Below, one piece after another: positions 36,353-45,311 of a stretch of DNA of 64,000 bases. The position numbers and the translations under genes are program-made. The notes under the pieces were generated by a model. The model did no database searches and was not told the DNA's origin. It saw nothing but the letters and a program-made list of their open reading frames with translations. The DNA is from BM714 sp964484935 (GTDB taxonomy: Bacteria > Bacillota > Clostridia > Peptostreptococcales > BM714): positions 3,697 to 67,696 of the forward strand of contig CAZAFW010000004.1 of NCBI GenBank assembly GCA_964484935.1, written 5' to 3'. Within the stretch, counting starts at the first letter, position 1. The number at the start of each line of letters is the position of its first letter.

Positions 36353-37909
36353 TTAAAGGAGAGGCGATAGAAGCCTTCCGTAGGATTCCAGGAATTTGAC
36401 TCCCAATCCTCTTTTTCTATGTTCTTCAAGCTGAATCTCCCTGCTTTCGCTTATATCGCCCAAAAAATCCCTTTCCAGTTTTTTAACTGTTTTTCGGTCG
36501 TATATGAATGCATTCACCTCAAAATTTATTTCAAGACTTCTTATGTCAAGATTTGCAGTACCCACCGATGCGACAGTATCATCGACGATAAACACTTTGC
36601 TGTGCATAAATCCCTTTTCATATGTATATATTTTGACTCCGGCTTCGAGCAAATCCTCGACATTGCCGCGGGAGGCCCAATAAACAGTGAAATGGTCGGG
36701 CTTGCTCGGCATTATTATCCTTACGTCCAAACCGCTTAGCGCAGCCGTTTTTAGAGCCACACTGAGGCTCTTGTCCGGCACAAGGTAAGGGGTCATTATC
36801 CAAATCCTCGACTTGGCTGCGGTAATCATAGTGAAATACGCCTGCTGAATCGATTCCCAATCTGAATCCGGCCCGCTTGAGCTTATCTGCAGAAGCTCGT
36901 CGCCTCTGTAGTCAATCTTCGGATAATAATTTATGCCTTCAAGGTATTCTCCCGAAACAAACTCCCAATCCTTGAGAAAAATATTCTGCAGTATGTAAAC
37001 TCCTTCACCTTCCATTCGCATATGCGTGTCTCTCCAGTATCCCAAACGGGAATCGTTTCCAAGATATTCGTCCCCTATGTTCATTCCTCCGACAAATCCA
37101 ACCTTGCCGTCTACAACTACAATCTTTCTGTGGTTCCTGTAATTAAGCTCCCTGCTCAAGACAGGAAATATGACAGGAAAAAACTCCCTGACCTCCACGC
37201 CGCTTCTCCTAAGCGATTCGATATAATTCTTCGACAACCCCCAGCATCCTACGCTGTCATATATCAAACGGACTTCGACTCCCTCAGCCGCTTTTTTAAT
37301 AAGTGTTTCACGTATTATGTTTCCAATTTCATCGTCCTTTATTATGAAATATTCCAGATGTATCTGTTCTTTTGCATTGCGAAGCGCCCTTATGATTGCG
37401 CTATAGGTTTCCCTTCCGTTCGAATATATCTCAGTGGAATTGTTTACTGTGAAAACAGCATTTGAATTGTTGAGCAGAAGCCTTGCCAATTTTTTATTTA
37501 CGGGGGAATCAAGTTCTCCCGTCATCGGATAATCCGCCATCATTTCCTTCTGCAGGTTCACGGTATTTTCAAGGTGTTTCGAACCTATGCGTTTCTTTTT
37601 CGAAAATATCCTTTTACGTCTGTAGCTTTGGCCAAACATTATGTAAAAAACAAACCCTACGAACGGAAGCACAACAAGCACCAGAAGCCACGCCATTGTT
37701 TTAGCGGGGTCCTTGCTTTCAAAAAAAATAACGACACCGACAAGGGCTGTATAAGCTGTAAAAACTGTAATCAGCACGCCTTTTGCCTTGGATAAAAAAT
37801 ATCCGAATATTCCTATCGACATGAATTCATAACTCAATAAAAAAATTGCCACAATTATTATTATAATAATTACAATTGTCGCAATGCTTCTTTTCGACAT
37901 TTTTTTCAT
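36353..37909 (-). CDS. cls: cardiolipin synthase
   Basis: A membrane phospholipase-D-family enzyme that condenses two phosphatidylglycerols to cardiolipin. It has 518 residues, with two N-terminal helices (about 10-32 and 38-62), a third near 75-92, then two HKD motifs, HRKIVVVDGKVGFVGGMN and HSKVFIVDDTVASVGTANLD. The C-terminus with EEHRKRGLGVKFLES is typical. GGGGGT lies before the ATG. It ends just before the asnS promoter on the same strand. Confidence 0.95.
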   Translation of the reverse strand: MKKMSKRSIATIVIIIIIIVAIFLLSYEFMSIGIFGYFLSKAKGVLITVFTAYTALVGVVIFFESKDPAKTMAWLLVLVVLPFVGFVFYIMFGQSYRRKRIFSKKKRIGSKHLENTVNLQKEMMADYPMTGELDSPVNKKLARLLLNNSNAVFTVNNSTEIYSNGRETYSAIIRALRNAKEQIHLEYFIIKDDEIGNIIRETLIKKAAEGVEVRLIYDSVGCWGLSKNYIESLRRSGVEVREFFPVIFPVLSRELNYRNHRKIVVVDGKVGFVGGMNIGDEYLGNDSRLGYWRDTHMRMEGEGVYILQNIFLKDWEFVSGEYLEGINYYPKIDYRGDELLQISSSGPDSDWESIQQAYFTMITAAKSRIWIMTPYLVPDKSLSVALKTAALSGLDVRIIMPSKPDHFTVYWASRGNVEDLLEAGVKIYTYEKGFMHSKVFIVDDTVASVGTANLDIRSLEINFEVNAFIYDRKTVKKLERDFLGDISESREIQLEEHRKRGLGVKFLESYGRLLSPLL

Positions 37910-37994
37910 TTTTACCCCCGCAAAAAATAATCCTGCTTTATATCATTATACCCTTTAATCCAGGCCTGTGTTAAGTACAATATCCATAATCTTC

Positions 37995-38022
37995 TTGAGA
38001 AAAACATCCTTTTCGCTATAAT
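37995..38022 (+). promoter_or_regulatory. putative pyrR promoter
   Basis: TTGAGA (37995-38000), 16-nt spacer, TATAAT (38017-38022), 32 nt before the pyrR start. Confidence 0.65.
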
Positions 38023-38054
38023 GATAGTATGAACCTATAAAAGGGAGGAATAAG

Positions 38055-38594
38055 ATGGATTTTAAGACACGCATAATGGACAAGGCGGCAATAAACCGTT
38101 CCCTCACGCGGATAGCCCATGAAATAATTGAAAGGAACAGCGGAATAGACAACATTGTTCTTGTAGGAATATACACGCGCGGCGTTTACCTGGCTCAAAA
38201 AATTGCCGAAAAAATAAACAGCATAGAAGCCGGAAACATCGAAATATGTTCCTTGGACATAACACTTTACAGAGACGACCTCAGCAAGCTTGGGGAAAAC
38301 CCTATAGTCAACAGCACAAATATCAAATTCAGCATTGACGAAAAGAATGTGATTTTGGTAGACGATGTTCTTTTCACAGGACGCACCGTCAGAGCCGCAA
38401 TGGACGCCCTTATGGATTTCGGAAGGCCGAAGAGCATACAGCTTGCAATACTGATAGACAGAGGACATAGAGAACTTCCCATAAGACCAGATTTTGTGGG
38501 GAAAAACGTGCCAACATCGAAAAATGAAGTGATCCATGTTCGCATTTTGAATGTCGACGGAGCAGAAGATGTTCTGCTTTCCGAAAGAATCTGA
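38055..38594 (+). CDS. pyrR: PyrR, pyrimidine attenuation regulator/uracil phosphoribosyltransferase
   Basis: A 179-residue RNA-binding regulator with a phosphoribosyltransferase fold. With UMP bound it attaches to leader RNA of pyr genes and promotes termination. The start MDFKTRIMDKAAINRSLTRIAHEIIE and the PRPP loop VILVDDVLFTGRTVRAAMDAL (about 98-118) are diagnostic, as is the RGHRELPIRPDFVGKNVPTS tail. GGGAGG lies before the ATG. The next gene is a uracil permease with a PyrR-type attenuator, a classical arrangement. Confidence 0.97.
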   Translation: MDFKTRIMDKAAINRSLTRIAHEIIERNSGIDNIVLVGIYTRGVYLAQKIAEKINSIEAGNIEICSLDITLYRDDLSKLGENPIVNSTNIKFSIDEKNVILVDDVLFTGRTVRAAMDALMDFGRPKSIQLAILIDRGHRELPIRPDFVGKNVPTSKNEVIHVRILNVDGAEDVLLSERI

Positions 38595-38634
38595 CATACC
38601 AAAAATCATTTGTGGCGTAATTGACCGAAGCCGC

Positions 38635-38663
38635 TTGACTGACTATTTTTTTGATGTTATGAT
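38635..38663 (+). promoter_or_regulatory. promoter of the uracil permease transcript
   Basis: TTGACT (38635-38640), 17-nt spacer, TATGAT (38658-38663), about 30 nt upstream of the PyrR binding loop. Confidence 0.75.
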
Positions 38664-38693
38664 ATTTAAAGAATTAAATATGGACGCCTTTAA

Positions 38694-38802
38694 TTTGACC
38701 CCGTGAGGTTAAGAAGGAACAAACAAGTGCAAGATACTTGTATGGTTTTCATGACTGTAAAGGAATGAAACAAGCCTTTCTGCTTCGCGAGCAGAAAGGC
38801 TT
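38694..38802 (+). promoter_or_regulatory. PyrR-dependent attenuator of uraA
   Basis: A PyrR binding loop at 38696-38718 has the stem TGACC/GGTTA around the hexaloop CCGTGA, followed by AGAAGG, which fits the known CNGNGAGG consensus. A 13-bp terminator (AAGCCTTTCTGCT/AGCAGAAAGGCTT, 38772-38802, loop TCGCG) followed by TATTTATT lies 68 nt before the uraA start. When UMP is high, PyrR should favour the terminator. Confidence 0.9.
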
Positions 38803-38870
38803 TATTTATTATACGGTTGTGGGGCGTCTTGTTTTATTGACACTTAATAAAATGAGAGAGGAGATTATTT

Positions 38871-40100
38871 ATGGACAATCTTGCACGAAAACAAAATGAA
38901 TCAAATTTTTCGGCCGAGCCCGAAATATCTTTGAACAAAAAGGTTATCCTGGGGATGCAGCATACCTTCACAATGTTTGGGGCAACTGTATTGGTCCCCA
39001 TCATAACCGGCTTTGACATTTCTGTAGCGCTCTTCATGGCTGGCATCGGAACCCTTCTGTTCCACTTGATCACGAAAGGCAAAGTGCCTGCATTTCTCGG
39101 TTCTTCATTCGCATTCATAGCACCTGTTATGGCGGCAATGGAAGCTTCCAACCTTCAATACGCACAAGGGGGGCTCGTTGTTGCAGGTCTTGTCTACCTT
39201 CTAATGGCCGGTTTGATAAGCATTTTCGGAACCGAAAAAATAATCAGTTTTTTCCCTCCAATTATAACAGGTCCGATAATAATTGTAATAGGCCTCAAGC
39301 TTGCTCCTACTGCTATAGGCATGGCGAGCGGGAACTGGCTGCTTGCTATAGTAAGTTTTGCGATAGTAACGGTAGTAAGCATCTATGGAAAAGGCTTCTT
39401 GAAGGTTCTTCCAGTCCTTGTTGGACTGATAGGCGGATATGTATTCTCATTCGCAACAGGCAACGTTGATTTCAGCGGTGTAATTGCAGCCAATTGGTTT
39501 GGTGTTCCCAACTTCACGATGGCCAAATTCAGCCTGGGCACAGTAATGATGGTTGCTCCGGTAGCCATAGCAACGATGGTTGAGCATATAGGCGACGTAA
39601 TCGCTATAGGAGCGACTACAAACAACGACTTCATGAAAGACCCAGGTCTCAAGAGAACACTTCTTGGAGATGGAATAGCCACTTCTCTTTCCGCAATGTT
39701 CGGCGGTCCCGCAAACACTACCTACTCTGAAAACATCGGGGTTCTTGCACTGACAAAGGTGCACAATCCCGCTATCATGAGAATAGCCGCAGGATTTGCG
39801 ATTCTTCTTGGAATAATGCCCAAGCTCGGCGCAATTATAAGTTCAATACCTACAGCCGTAGTCGGAGGCATCTCCATAATACTCTTCGGCATGATCGCTT
39901 CCATAGGAGCCAGAACACTGGTTGACAACAAGATAGACTTCAACAAATCCAGAAACCTTCTGATTTCGGCAGTAATACTAGTACTCGGACTTGGCGGAGC
40001 CTCGCTTCCTATAAATTTCGCAGGAGCAAACTTTGCGGTTGAAGGCATGGCCCTCGCCGCAATCGTAGGAATAATACTCAACAAAATTTTGCCTCAATAA
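38871..40100 (+). CDS. uraA: uracil permease (NCS2/UraA family)
   Basis: A 409-residue nucleobase:cation symporter of the NCS2 family with about 14 membrane segments. Signatures include MQHTFTMFGATVLVPIITGFD, VEHIGDVIAIGATTN and GGPANTTYSENIGVLALTKV, the last typical of uracil rather than purine carriers. AGGAG lies before the ATG. It is regulated by the PyrR attenuator upstream. Its 3' end lies 14 nt from a group II intron on the opposite strand, which separates it from its presumed original terminator at 42022-42060. Confidence 0.94.
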   Translation: MDNLARKQNESNFSAEPEISLNKKVILGMQHTFTMFGATVLVPIITGFDISVALFMAGIGTLLFHLITKGKVPAFLGSSFAFIAPVMAAMEASNLQYAQGGLVVAGLVYLLMAGLISIFGTEKIISFFPPIITGPIIIVIGLKLAPTAIGMASGNWLLAIVSFAIVTVVSIYGKGFLKVLPVLVGLIGGYVFSFATGNVDFSGVIAANWFGVPNFTMAKFSLGTVMMVAPVAIATMVEHIGDVIAIGATTNNDFMKDPGLKRTLLGDGIATSLSAMFGGPANTTYSENIGVLALTKVHNPAIMRIAAGFAILLGIMPKLGAIISSIPTAVVGGISIILFGMIASIGARTLVDNKIDFNKSRNLLISAVILVLGLGGASLPINFAGANFAVEGMALAAIVGIILNKILPQ

Positions 40101-40113
40101 GATATTCCAAAAA

Positions 40114-42017
40114 ATCGGGTAGGAGGTAGATAATTAGTTTATCTACCGACCTCCCACAGCACCGTACGTACGGATCCGTATACGGCGCTTCTCTAGTTTT
40201 CACATATTTTCAGATAGTAGTCAGTCATGGATATATATCCGCGTCTGGCTATTTCTTTGTTTGTAAGTACACTATTGAGCATTATTGCTGACCGCCATAT
40301 TCCTTTGCGACAATTCGCTAATTCGTGTACTTTCCATTCAGGCAAACCGAATTTCTGAACCATTCGGTATCTCGTCTTGATTCTCTTCCATTGTTTCCAA
40401 TACACCGCCCTGATTTTACGACGCAACCATTCATCCGTATTCTTTAGCAATTTCTTCATGTTCGCAAGCGAAAAATAATTTACCCACCCTCTTATGAATT
40501 GCGTTAATTTATATGCTCTGTATTCATTACCCCATCCGTTATTTCTAGATGTGAGTTCACTGAACTTTGCTTTCATCTTCGCCACTGATTTCGGATGTAC
40601 TCTCAACCTACATTTTCCTTTGTATCTGTAGAAACTGTAGCCAAGATATTTCACTTTGCTTACATGTGCCACTTTGGTTTTCTCTCGGTTCACTTTCAGA
40701 AAAAGCTTCCTTTCGATAAACCACGTGATACTTTCAAGGGTCCTCTCTGCACTCTTTCTGCTTTTACAGAAAATCATGCTGTCGTCCGCATAGCGCACGA
40801 ATACGTGCCCTCTGCGCTTAAGTTCCTTATCCAGTTCATTCAGCATGATATTGCTAAGTAGTGGGTTCAGTGGTCCGCCTTGAGGCATTCCAACATCTGT
40901 CTTTTCAAATATCCCATTTCGAATAACTCCTGCATTGAGATACTTGTGGATTAGCGATATTACTCTGCCATCCTTGATGGTTCGCGATAATACTTCTATG
41001 AGTTTACTTTGACATACTGTATCAAAAAATTTCTCCAAGTCCATATCTACCACGTATACATAACCATCATTAACATTCTGCTGACATTGTTTCAGTGCAT
41101 TGTGTGCTCCTCGCTTTGGCCTGAAACCATAACTATTCTCCGAAAACTGTTCCTCATAGATTGGGGAAAGTACTTGCGTAATAGCCTGTTGAAATACTCG
41201 GTCAACTACTGTTGGTACTCCCAATTTTCGGACTTCGCCTTTTGTTTCTTTGGGTATTTCTACCCTTCGGACTGGGGTGGGTTTGTATTTCCCATCCTTT
41301 AACTTTTGGATAAGTTGCTTTTTGTTGTCTTTGAGAAAGGTTAGAAGTTCATCCACACTCATCCCATCGACTCCGCCTGCTCCTTTGTTTGATTTCACTT
41401 TCTTATATGCCTTGTTCAAGTTCCCAGGCTGTAAAATCCGTTCCAACAGTTCGTCCATCTGAAAATCTGTGATGATGTGGTTGTTTTCAGTAATCCTCGA
41501 ATGAGCGGACACTTCTGCATACTCTTTCTGTTCCGCAGATACCCTTTGCAGATAGTCCTCTTTATGAAGTTGTCTGTCCTTAATTTCATTCTTGGTTTCA
41601 TTCATTTACTCACATCTCCTAAAGTTCAGTCCTTCCCAACACTTTTGCAAACGCATTGGTACTATAACCTCTGCTGACTTCTCATGATTAATCTTATTTC
41701 AACCATAACCGCAAATGTTTTATTGCACCCGTTATGTCCATGAGATCTCCCCGGGTAAGAACGCAATCTTTCCTTCCACCTATCCGCCACATTTACACCG
41801 CTTGCTCCGAACAGTTTAGGACTTTGGTTTGTAAGGCAACCTTATCCAGCAAGCGTATGCCTTGTATGTGATTTCTGTTCGTCGGACCGGAAGTTTGCCG
41901 CCGGCTTCCTTCAGATTCCTCGTCGCCGAGGACACCCTTGCCTTAGACTATGTGCTTGGCACTGTTAACCCGCACTAGGGACTTTCACCCATTAGATTGC
42001 GCCCATGCCGGGCGCAC
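40114..42017 (-). mobile_element. group II intron with maturase, probably bacterial class C
   Basis: About 1.9 kb. The minus-strand 5' end is GTGCGCCCGGC at 42017, then the conserved GGTGAAAGTCCC. Domain V is at 40157-40190 with the AGC catalytic base and GTACGTACGG arm. Domain VI is a 15-bp hairpin at 40117-40152 with a candidate bulged A, and the 3' end is CCCGAT at about 40114. The reverse transcriptase lies in domain IV. The element lies directly after a terminator hairpin, the usual target of class C introns. Ends are inferred to within 1-2 nt. Confidence 0.92.
40193..41605 (-). CDS. ltrA: group II intron reverse transcriptase/maturase
   Basis: A 470-residue intron-encoded protein that splices its own intron RNA and copies it into new sites. 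Reverse-transcriptase blocks include KSNKGAGGVDGMS, LGVPTVVDRVFQQAI, YGFRPKRGAHNAL, the motif SQGGPLxPLLSNI-like MPQGGPLNPLLSNI, and catalytic YADD in RYADDSMIF. The maturase (X) domain contains FIRGWVNYFSLANMKK. No endonuclease (HNH) domain follows, as in class C-type proteins. It appears intact; AGGAG lies before the ATG at 41605, and its stop lies just upstream of domain V. Confidence 0.96.
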   Translation of the reverse strand: MNETKNEIKDRQLHKEDYLQRVSAEQKEYAEVSAHSRITENNHIITDFQMDELLERILQPGNLNKAYKKVKSNKGAGGVDGMSVDELLTFLKDNKKQLIQKLKDGKYKPTPVRRVEIPKETKGEVRKLGVPTVVDRVFQQAITQVLSPIYEEQFSENSYGFRPKRGAHNALKQCQQNVNDGYVYVVDMDLEKFFDTVCQSKLIEVLSRTIKDGRVISLIHKYLNAGVIRNGIFEKTDVGMPQGGPLNPLLSNIMLNELDKELKRRGHVFVRYADDSMIFCKSRKSAERTLESITWFIERKLFLKVNREKTKVAHVSKVKYLGYSFYRYKGKCRLRVHPKSVAKMKAKFSELTSRNNGWGNEYRAYKLTQFIRGWVNYFSLANMKKLLKNTDEWLRRKIRAVYWKQWKRIKTRYRMVQKFGLPEWKVHELANCRKGIWRSAIMLNSVLTNKEIARRGYISMTDYYLKICEN

Positions 42018-42021
42018 CCTC

Positions 42022-42060
42022 AAAAGAGCCCAAACGGAAATATTCCCGTTGGGCTCTTTT
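42022..42060. terminator. bidirectional terminator used as intron target
   Basis: AAAAGAGCCC/GGGCTCTTTT with inner ACGG/CCGT pairs and an AT-rich loop. On the plus strand it is followed by TTATTT and would terminate uraA; on the minus strand TTTTGAGG follows and the intron begins 4 nt later. The intron insertion has moved it 1.9 kb away from uraA. Confidence 0.85.
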
Positions 42061-42162
42061 TATTTGCAAAACCTCTTTGTCTCTTTATGCAACAACACCA
42101 TCTCTTTTATTTTATACCCGAAGGACACAGGCAACGCCGAAATTGGTGTTTCTCAAAATACG

Positions 42163-42206
42163 GATTGACGAGAATCTTCAAGTTCAAGGCGCTTGTAAAA
42201 ATCAGT
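42163..42206. repeat. partial copy of the dispersed palindromic repeat
   Basis: GATTGACGAGAAT followed by a short variable part and TTCAAGGCGCTTG, then AATCAGTC. It matches in order the left half of the long palindromic element at 51332-51451 (GACTGGCGAGAAT ... TCCAAGGCGTTG). Confidence 0.65.
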
Positions 42207-43724
42207 CTATTCTTTTTCAACTCCGCCTTCATCATAATTGTTGGAAGGATTCCAAAGCATGAAGCCTTCTACGCCATTGTCGTTCAAGCCCTTTATCTGG
42301 GCCCTTATCTGCTCGGCTCCATAACGAATGTGCCCGTCGACATATGTCGCAGTGAAATCCTGTATCCACGGCCTTACGATTGCCGGCGTTTCTATGTTCA
42401 TGTTTTTCATTACAGAGTCCTTTGTGCATCTGTATATTGTTTCGTAGGGAAACGCATCAGGTACGCTGAGCCCGTAGACTCCCGGTCCGTAATGGCTGGG
42501 GTACATCATCGGGGAAATATAGTCAACAACATTGCTTATTGCCTCCCAATACTGTCCTATTCCCATGTCGTCGCCAACCGAGCCCACCAATCCAAACACA
42601 TCAGCCGAAATATACACTTCGTACGGATCGAGTTCTTCCCTTGCGTATTTCAGGAAATTTTGTACGGCCAATGGTTTTGATTCACCAAGCTCATTTCTGT
42701 AATCCAAGTATGCGTCCTTCTTCCCTCCGTTTGAAGTCGGGAATCTGACATAGTCGAATTGTATCTCATTGAAACCGGCTTCTGCGGCCTCTTTTGCCAC
42801 GCCTACTACATATCTCCACAATTCACGATTATAAGCACTGCTCCACTGAACATTTTCCTTGAAATAGAAAGGCGCTCCGCTGTCCTTGTATATTACCCCT
42901 GCTTCAGGATGGTCCTTGACATACTTCGGGTCGACAAAACAAACGATTCTGGCAATTGTGTATATGTCATGATCCTTGAGTTTTTTCATCACAGAATCTA
43001 TGTCCTTTACCGGCACACTCACATTGGCCCCGGGGCTCATTTCCGCCGCGATATCAGTTTTAAAAAGCATTGTTCCATTGTCGTCTTTCATATTTATTAC
43101 AAAAGCATTTATCTTGGTTCTGTCGGCAAGGTCGATCATTTTATCAAGTTTTGCGCTTCCGGCGCTGTAGCCCGTCAGGTATATTCCATTAACCGTCACT
43201 CTCGGGTTGTTCTCATAATTTTCCGGTTTTTCCTGTGGAGAGAAATCTATATCGGCGTATCCCGGTCCCAAAAACTCCATCTTGTCTTTGACCGTATAGT
43301 CTGCCGAAACCCATCCGTAATCACCATCCTCATGCTCGTATGAAATCTTATGCCAGATTGGCGATCCGTCTTCGTCAAACACGGTTTCGATTACCGAAAC
43401 CTGCGATCCCTTGATTATCTTCCCGACTATCGATCCGGTTGTCCCCGCGTCGCTTCGGACATTCAAAACGCTGGCGCTTATAAAGAGTTTTTCATCTTCG
43501 TTTTCAGCTTGGTCCGGTTTTTCACCGTCCGGGTTTTCTTGGTCATCCTGTTCCATGACTACTTCCTCAACTTCCTCAAACCCCGAGGAAATCACTTCGT
43601 CTCCCGGCTCTTTTTCAGCATTTTCAGCATCAGAATCCAAACTTCCTTTATCCGAGCAGCCTGTAAAAACCAATAAAACCGCCAATAGGAACAATGCCGC
43701 CATGATTTCTTTTTTTCGCTTCAT
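42207..43724 (-). CDS. SH3-domain lipoprotein with putative glycoside hydrolase domain (DUF4015 type)
   Basis: A 505-residue exported protein. The N-terminus carries a lipobox (VFTGC), then an acidic linker to about 80, a bacterial SH3 domain (about 82-145; ASVLNVRSDAGTTGSIVGKI), and a TIM-barrel-type putative glycoside hydrolase domain (about 175-495) with GIYLTGYSAG, EIQFDYVRFPT, ISADVFGLVG and MMYPSHYGPG. The DYVRFP stretch has the acidic residues typical of this family. It probably acts on cell-wall or exopolysaccharide; the substrate is unknown. GAGGTG lies before the ATG. A terminator separates it from the upstream L,D-transpeptidase gene. Confidence 0.88.
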   Translation of the reverse strand: MKRKKEIMAALFLLAVLLVFTGCSDKGSLDSDAENAEKEPGDEVISSGFEEVEEVVMEQDDQENPDGEKPDQAENEDEKLFISASVLNVRSDAGTTGSIVGKIIKGSQVSVIETVFDEDGSPIWHKISYEHEDGDYGWVSADYTVKDKMEFLGPGYADIDFSPQEKPENYENNPRVTVNGIYLTGYSAGSAKLDKMIDLADRTKINAFVINMKDDNGTMLFKTDIAAEMSPGANVSVPVKDIDSVMKKLKDHDIYTIARIVCFVDPKYVKDHPEAGVIYKDSGAPFYFKENVQWSSAYNRELWRYVVGVAKEAAEAGFNEIQFDYVRFPTSNGGKKDAYLDYRNELGESKPLAVQNFLKYAREELDPYEVYISADVFGLVGSVGDDMGIGQYWEAISNVVDYISPMMYPSHYGPGVYGLSVPDAFPYETIYRCTKDSVMKNMNIETPAIVRPWIQDFTATYVDGHIRYGAEQIRAQIKGLNDNGVEGFMLWNPSNNYDEGGVEKE

Positions 43725-43818
43725 CCCGCACCTCTTTCTGTTTATATGTTCTACTTCCCATTATAATGGGAAACACTCCCCTTTTCATCAAAAATTTATA
43801 ACAATGCTGTAATATTTT

Positions 43819-43852
43819 AAAAAGCGCGCATACTTTACATATGCACGCTTTT
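43819..43852 (-). terminator. intrinsic terminator after the L,D-transpeptidase-like gene
   Basis: AAAAGCGTGCATA/TATGCGCGCTTTT imperfect 13-bp stem followed by TTTAAA on the minus strand. Confidence 0.8.
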
Positions 43853-43868
43853 ACAAGACATCGGTTTC

Positions 43869-45305
43869 CTATTCAATTACTATGACTGCCCCCTTGCCTA
43901 TTTCTATCCAGTCATACAGGAATTTGGCATGGCTTGTATAGTTCCTCACACACTTGTGTGAACGGGGGACAGTTCCTATTGTAAAAAGATATTCCTTCAT
44001 GCCCGGATCTACTATAGCCCCGTTAACAATCGAATAATTGACCGGCACACCATGGATGTAGGCCCCTGCATTGAATCTTATTGTGTAGGGGGCATACCCC
44101 GCAACTTCTTTTGTTATGTCGTCGAGATATATGAATTGAGGTCGTGTAACTATAGCCATCCAATATCCAAGCGATGTGGGCATTTTGTACTTGGCTTCCT
44201 CACCGGTTGTTGCAAATATATAGGAAATCAAACTCCACTTTCCATCAACAAATTCAAAAACTCCTTCGTTTTGGTTCTTGCGGTCGACCACCACAACCTG
44301 TGTCAATTCTTCTATTGAGTTCCTGAAAGAAACATATTTCTTGGGAACCCAAAATTCAAGTTTTTCTTCAATTGTCCTGACATTATAGTGGGTTTTTGAA
44401 TCATTTTCGCCAAATACCGTAAGCAGCGTTCCGTCTTCAAGGTACCTGAACTCGCTTTTACCATCCAGGTCATAATAGGCGGGTGCTGACTGGGACCTTG
44501 TTGTTCCGAATTCATCCTCCACATTTCCATTGTATAGAGGCGCCCTTCCATTGATGTTCTTGTAATTGGATATATAGGCACTTGTGTTCGCGTCTAATTC
44601 CTCTTTGAGCAATTTTACTTTTTCATACATTTTGTCGAACTGATAGGTCCTGGCTTCCGCCAATGCTGAAAAAACGAAGCCTTCCCTTATATCGTCTCCA
44701 TCTTTCAATAAAATCCTATACCACAAATCGGTATCGTATTTCTCCACATACTGGCCTTTTACAATCGCATCAAGATTGACTTTTTCAAAATAGTAAACCT
44801 TGTTTATGATATTGTCTTCAATAAGCGGCTCCGACCTGACGTTCAGAGTGTTTGTCATTATCAGCACATAATTGTAACCCGAAGGATATTCATCGTACTT
44901 TAGGTCTATAGTCAAGTCATCTGGTATTTCCGCTTCAAAAACTTCCACTTCAACTATTTCTTCGGGTTTTTCTTCTTGCGCAACAATTGCAGGCTCGGTT
45001 TCAAGAGCCTCTTCATAATCCATTGCCCGCTCGAATTCCTCCTGCGAAACCATTACCTGCTGCTCTGTGATTGACTTTTGTATTGCTCTTTCAGTAATGT
45101 CCATGCTCTCTTCTATTTCTTCAACAGTTTTTTCTTCTACTGTGTCTGCTCCGGATTGGCCGCTGTCGCAATCGTTTTCTTCGATGGGGAATCGTTCATC
45201 ACTCAAATCTTCCGCCTCACCGGACCCGCAACCCGTCAATATTGCCGCCAGAAAAAGAATGCTCAGCAGAAGCCCTGCAGATTTCAATAATTTTTTGCTT
45301 GTCAT
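43869..45305 (-). CDS. L,D-transpeptidase-like lipoprotein with SH3 domain
   Basis: A 478-residue exported protein with a lipobox (AILTGCGSG), a long acidic Glu-rich linker to about 130, an SH3-like segment (about 145-225; NTLNVRSEPLIEDNIIN), and a C-terminal YkuD-like domain. The candidate active site is His418 (YIHGVPV) with His450 and Cys452 in SHKCVRN, close to the usual SHGCxR motif but with Lys in place of Gly. YkuD enzymes cross-link peptidoglycan or attach proteins to it. It lies 6 nt downstream of the nitroreductase gene on the same strand. The weak AGG site suggests modest translation. Confidence 0.85.
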   Translation of the reverse strand: MTSKKLLKSAGLLLSILFLAAILTGCGSGEAEDLSDERFPIEENDCDSGQSGADTVEEKTVEEIEESMDITERAIQKSITEQQVMVSQEEFERAMDYEEALETEPAIVAQEEKPEEIVEVEVFEAEIPDDLTIDLKYDEYPSGYNYVLIMTNTLNVRSEPLIEDNIINKVYYFEKVNLDAIVKGQYVEKYDTDLWYRILLKDGDDIREGFVFSALAEARTYQFDKMYEKVKLLKEELDANTSAYISNYKNINGRAPLYNGNVEDEFGTTRSQSAPAYYDLDGKSEFRYLEDGTLLTVFGENDSKTHYNVRTIEEKLEFWVPKKYVSFRNSIEELTQVVVVDRKNQNEGVFEFVDGKWSLISYIFATTGEEAKYKMPTSLGYWMAIVTRPQFIYLDDITKEVAGYAPYTIRFNAGAYIHGVPVNYSIVNGAIVDPGMKEYLFTIGTVPRSHKCVRNYTSHAKFLYDWIEIGKGAVIVIE

Positions 45306-45311
45306 AAAAAC

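Noticed and set aside
41997..42680. 227-codon plus-strand frame
   Set aside because: It spans the intron 5' end, a terminator and the antisense of the hydrolase gene; no family features.
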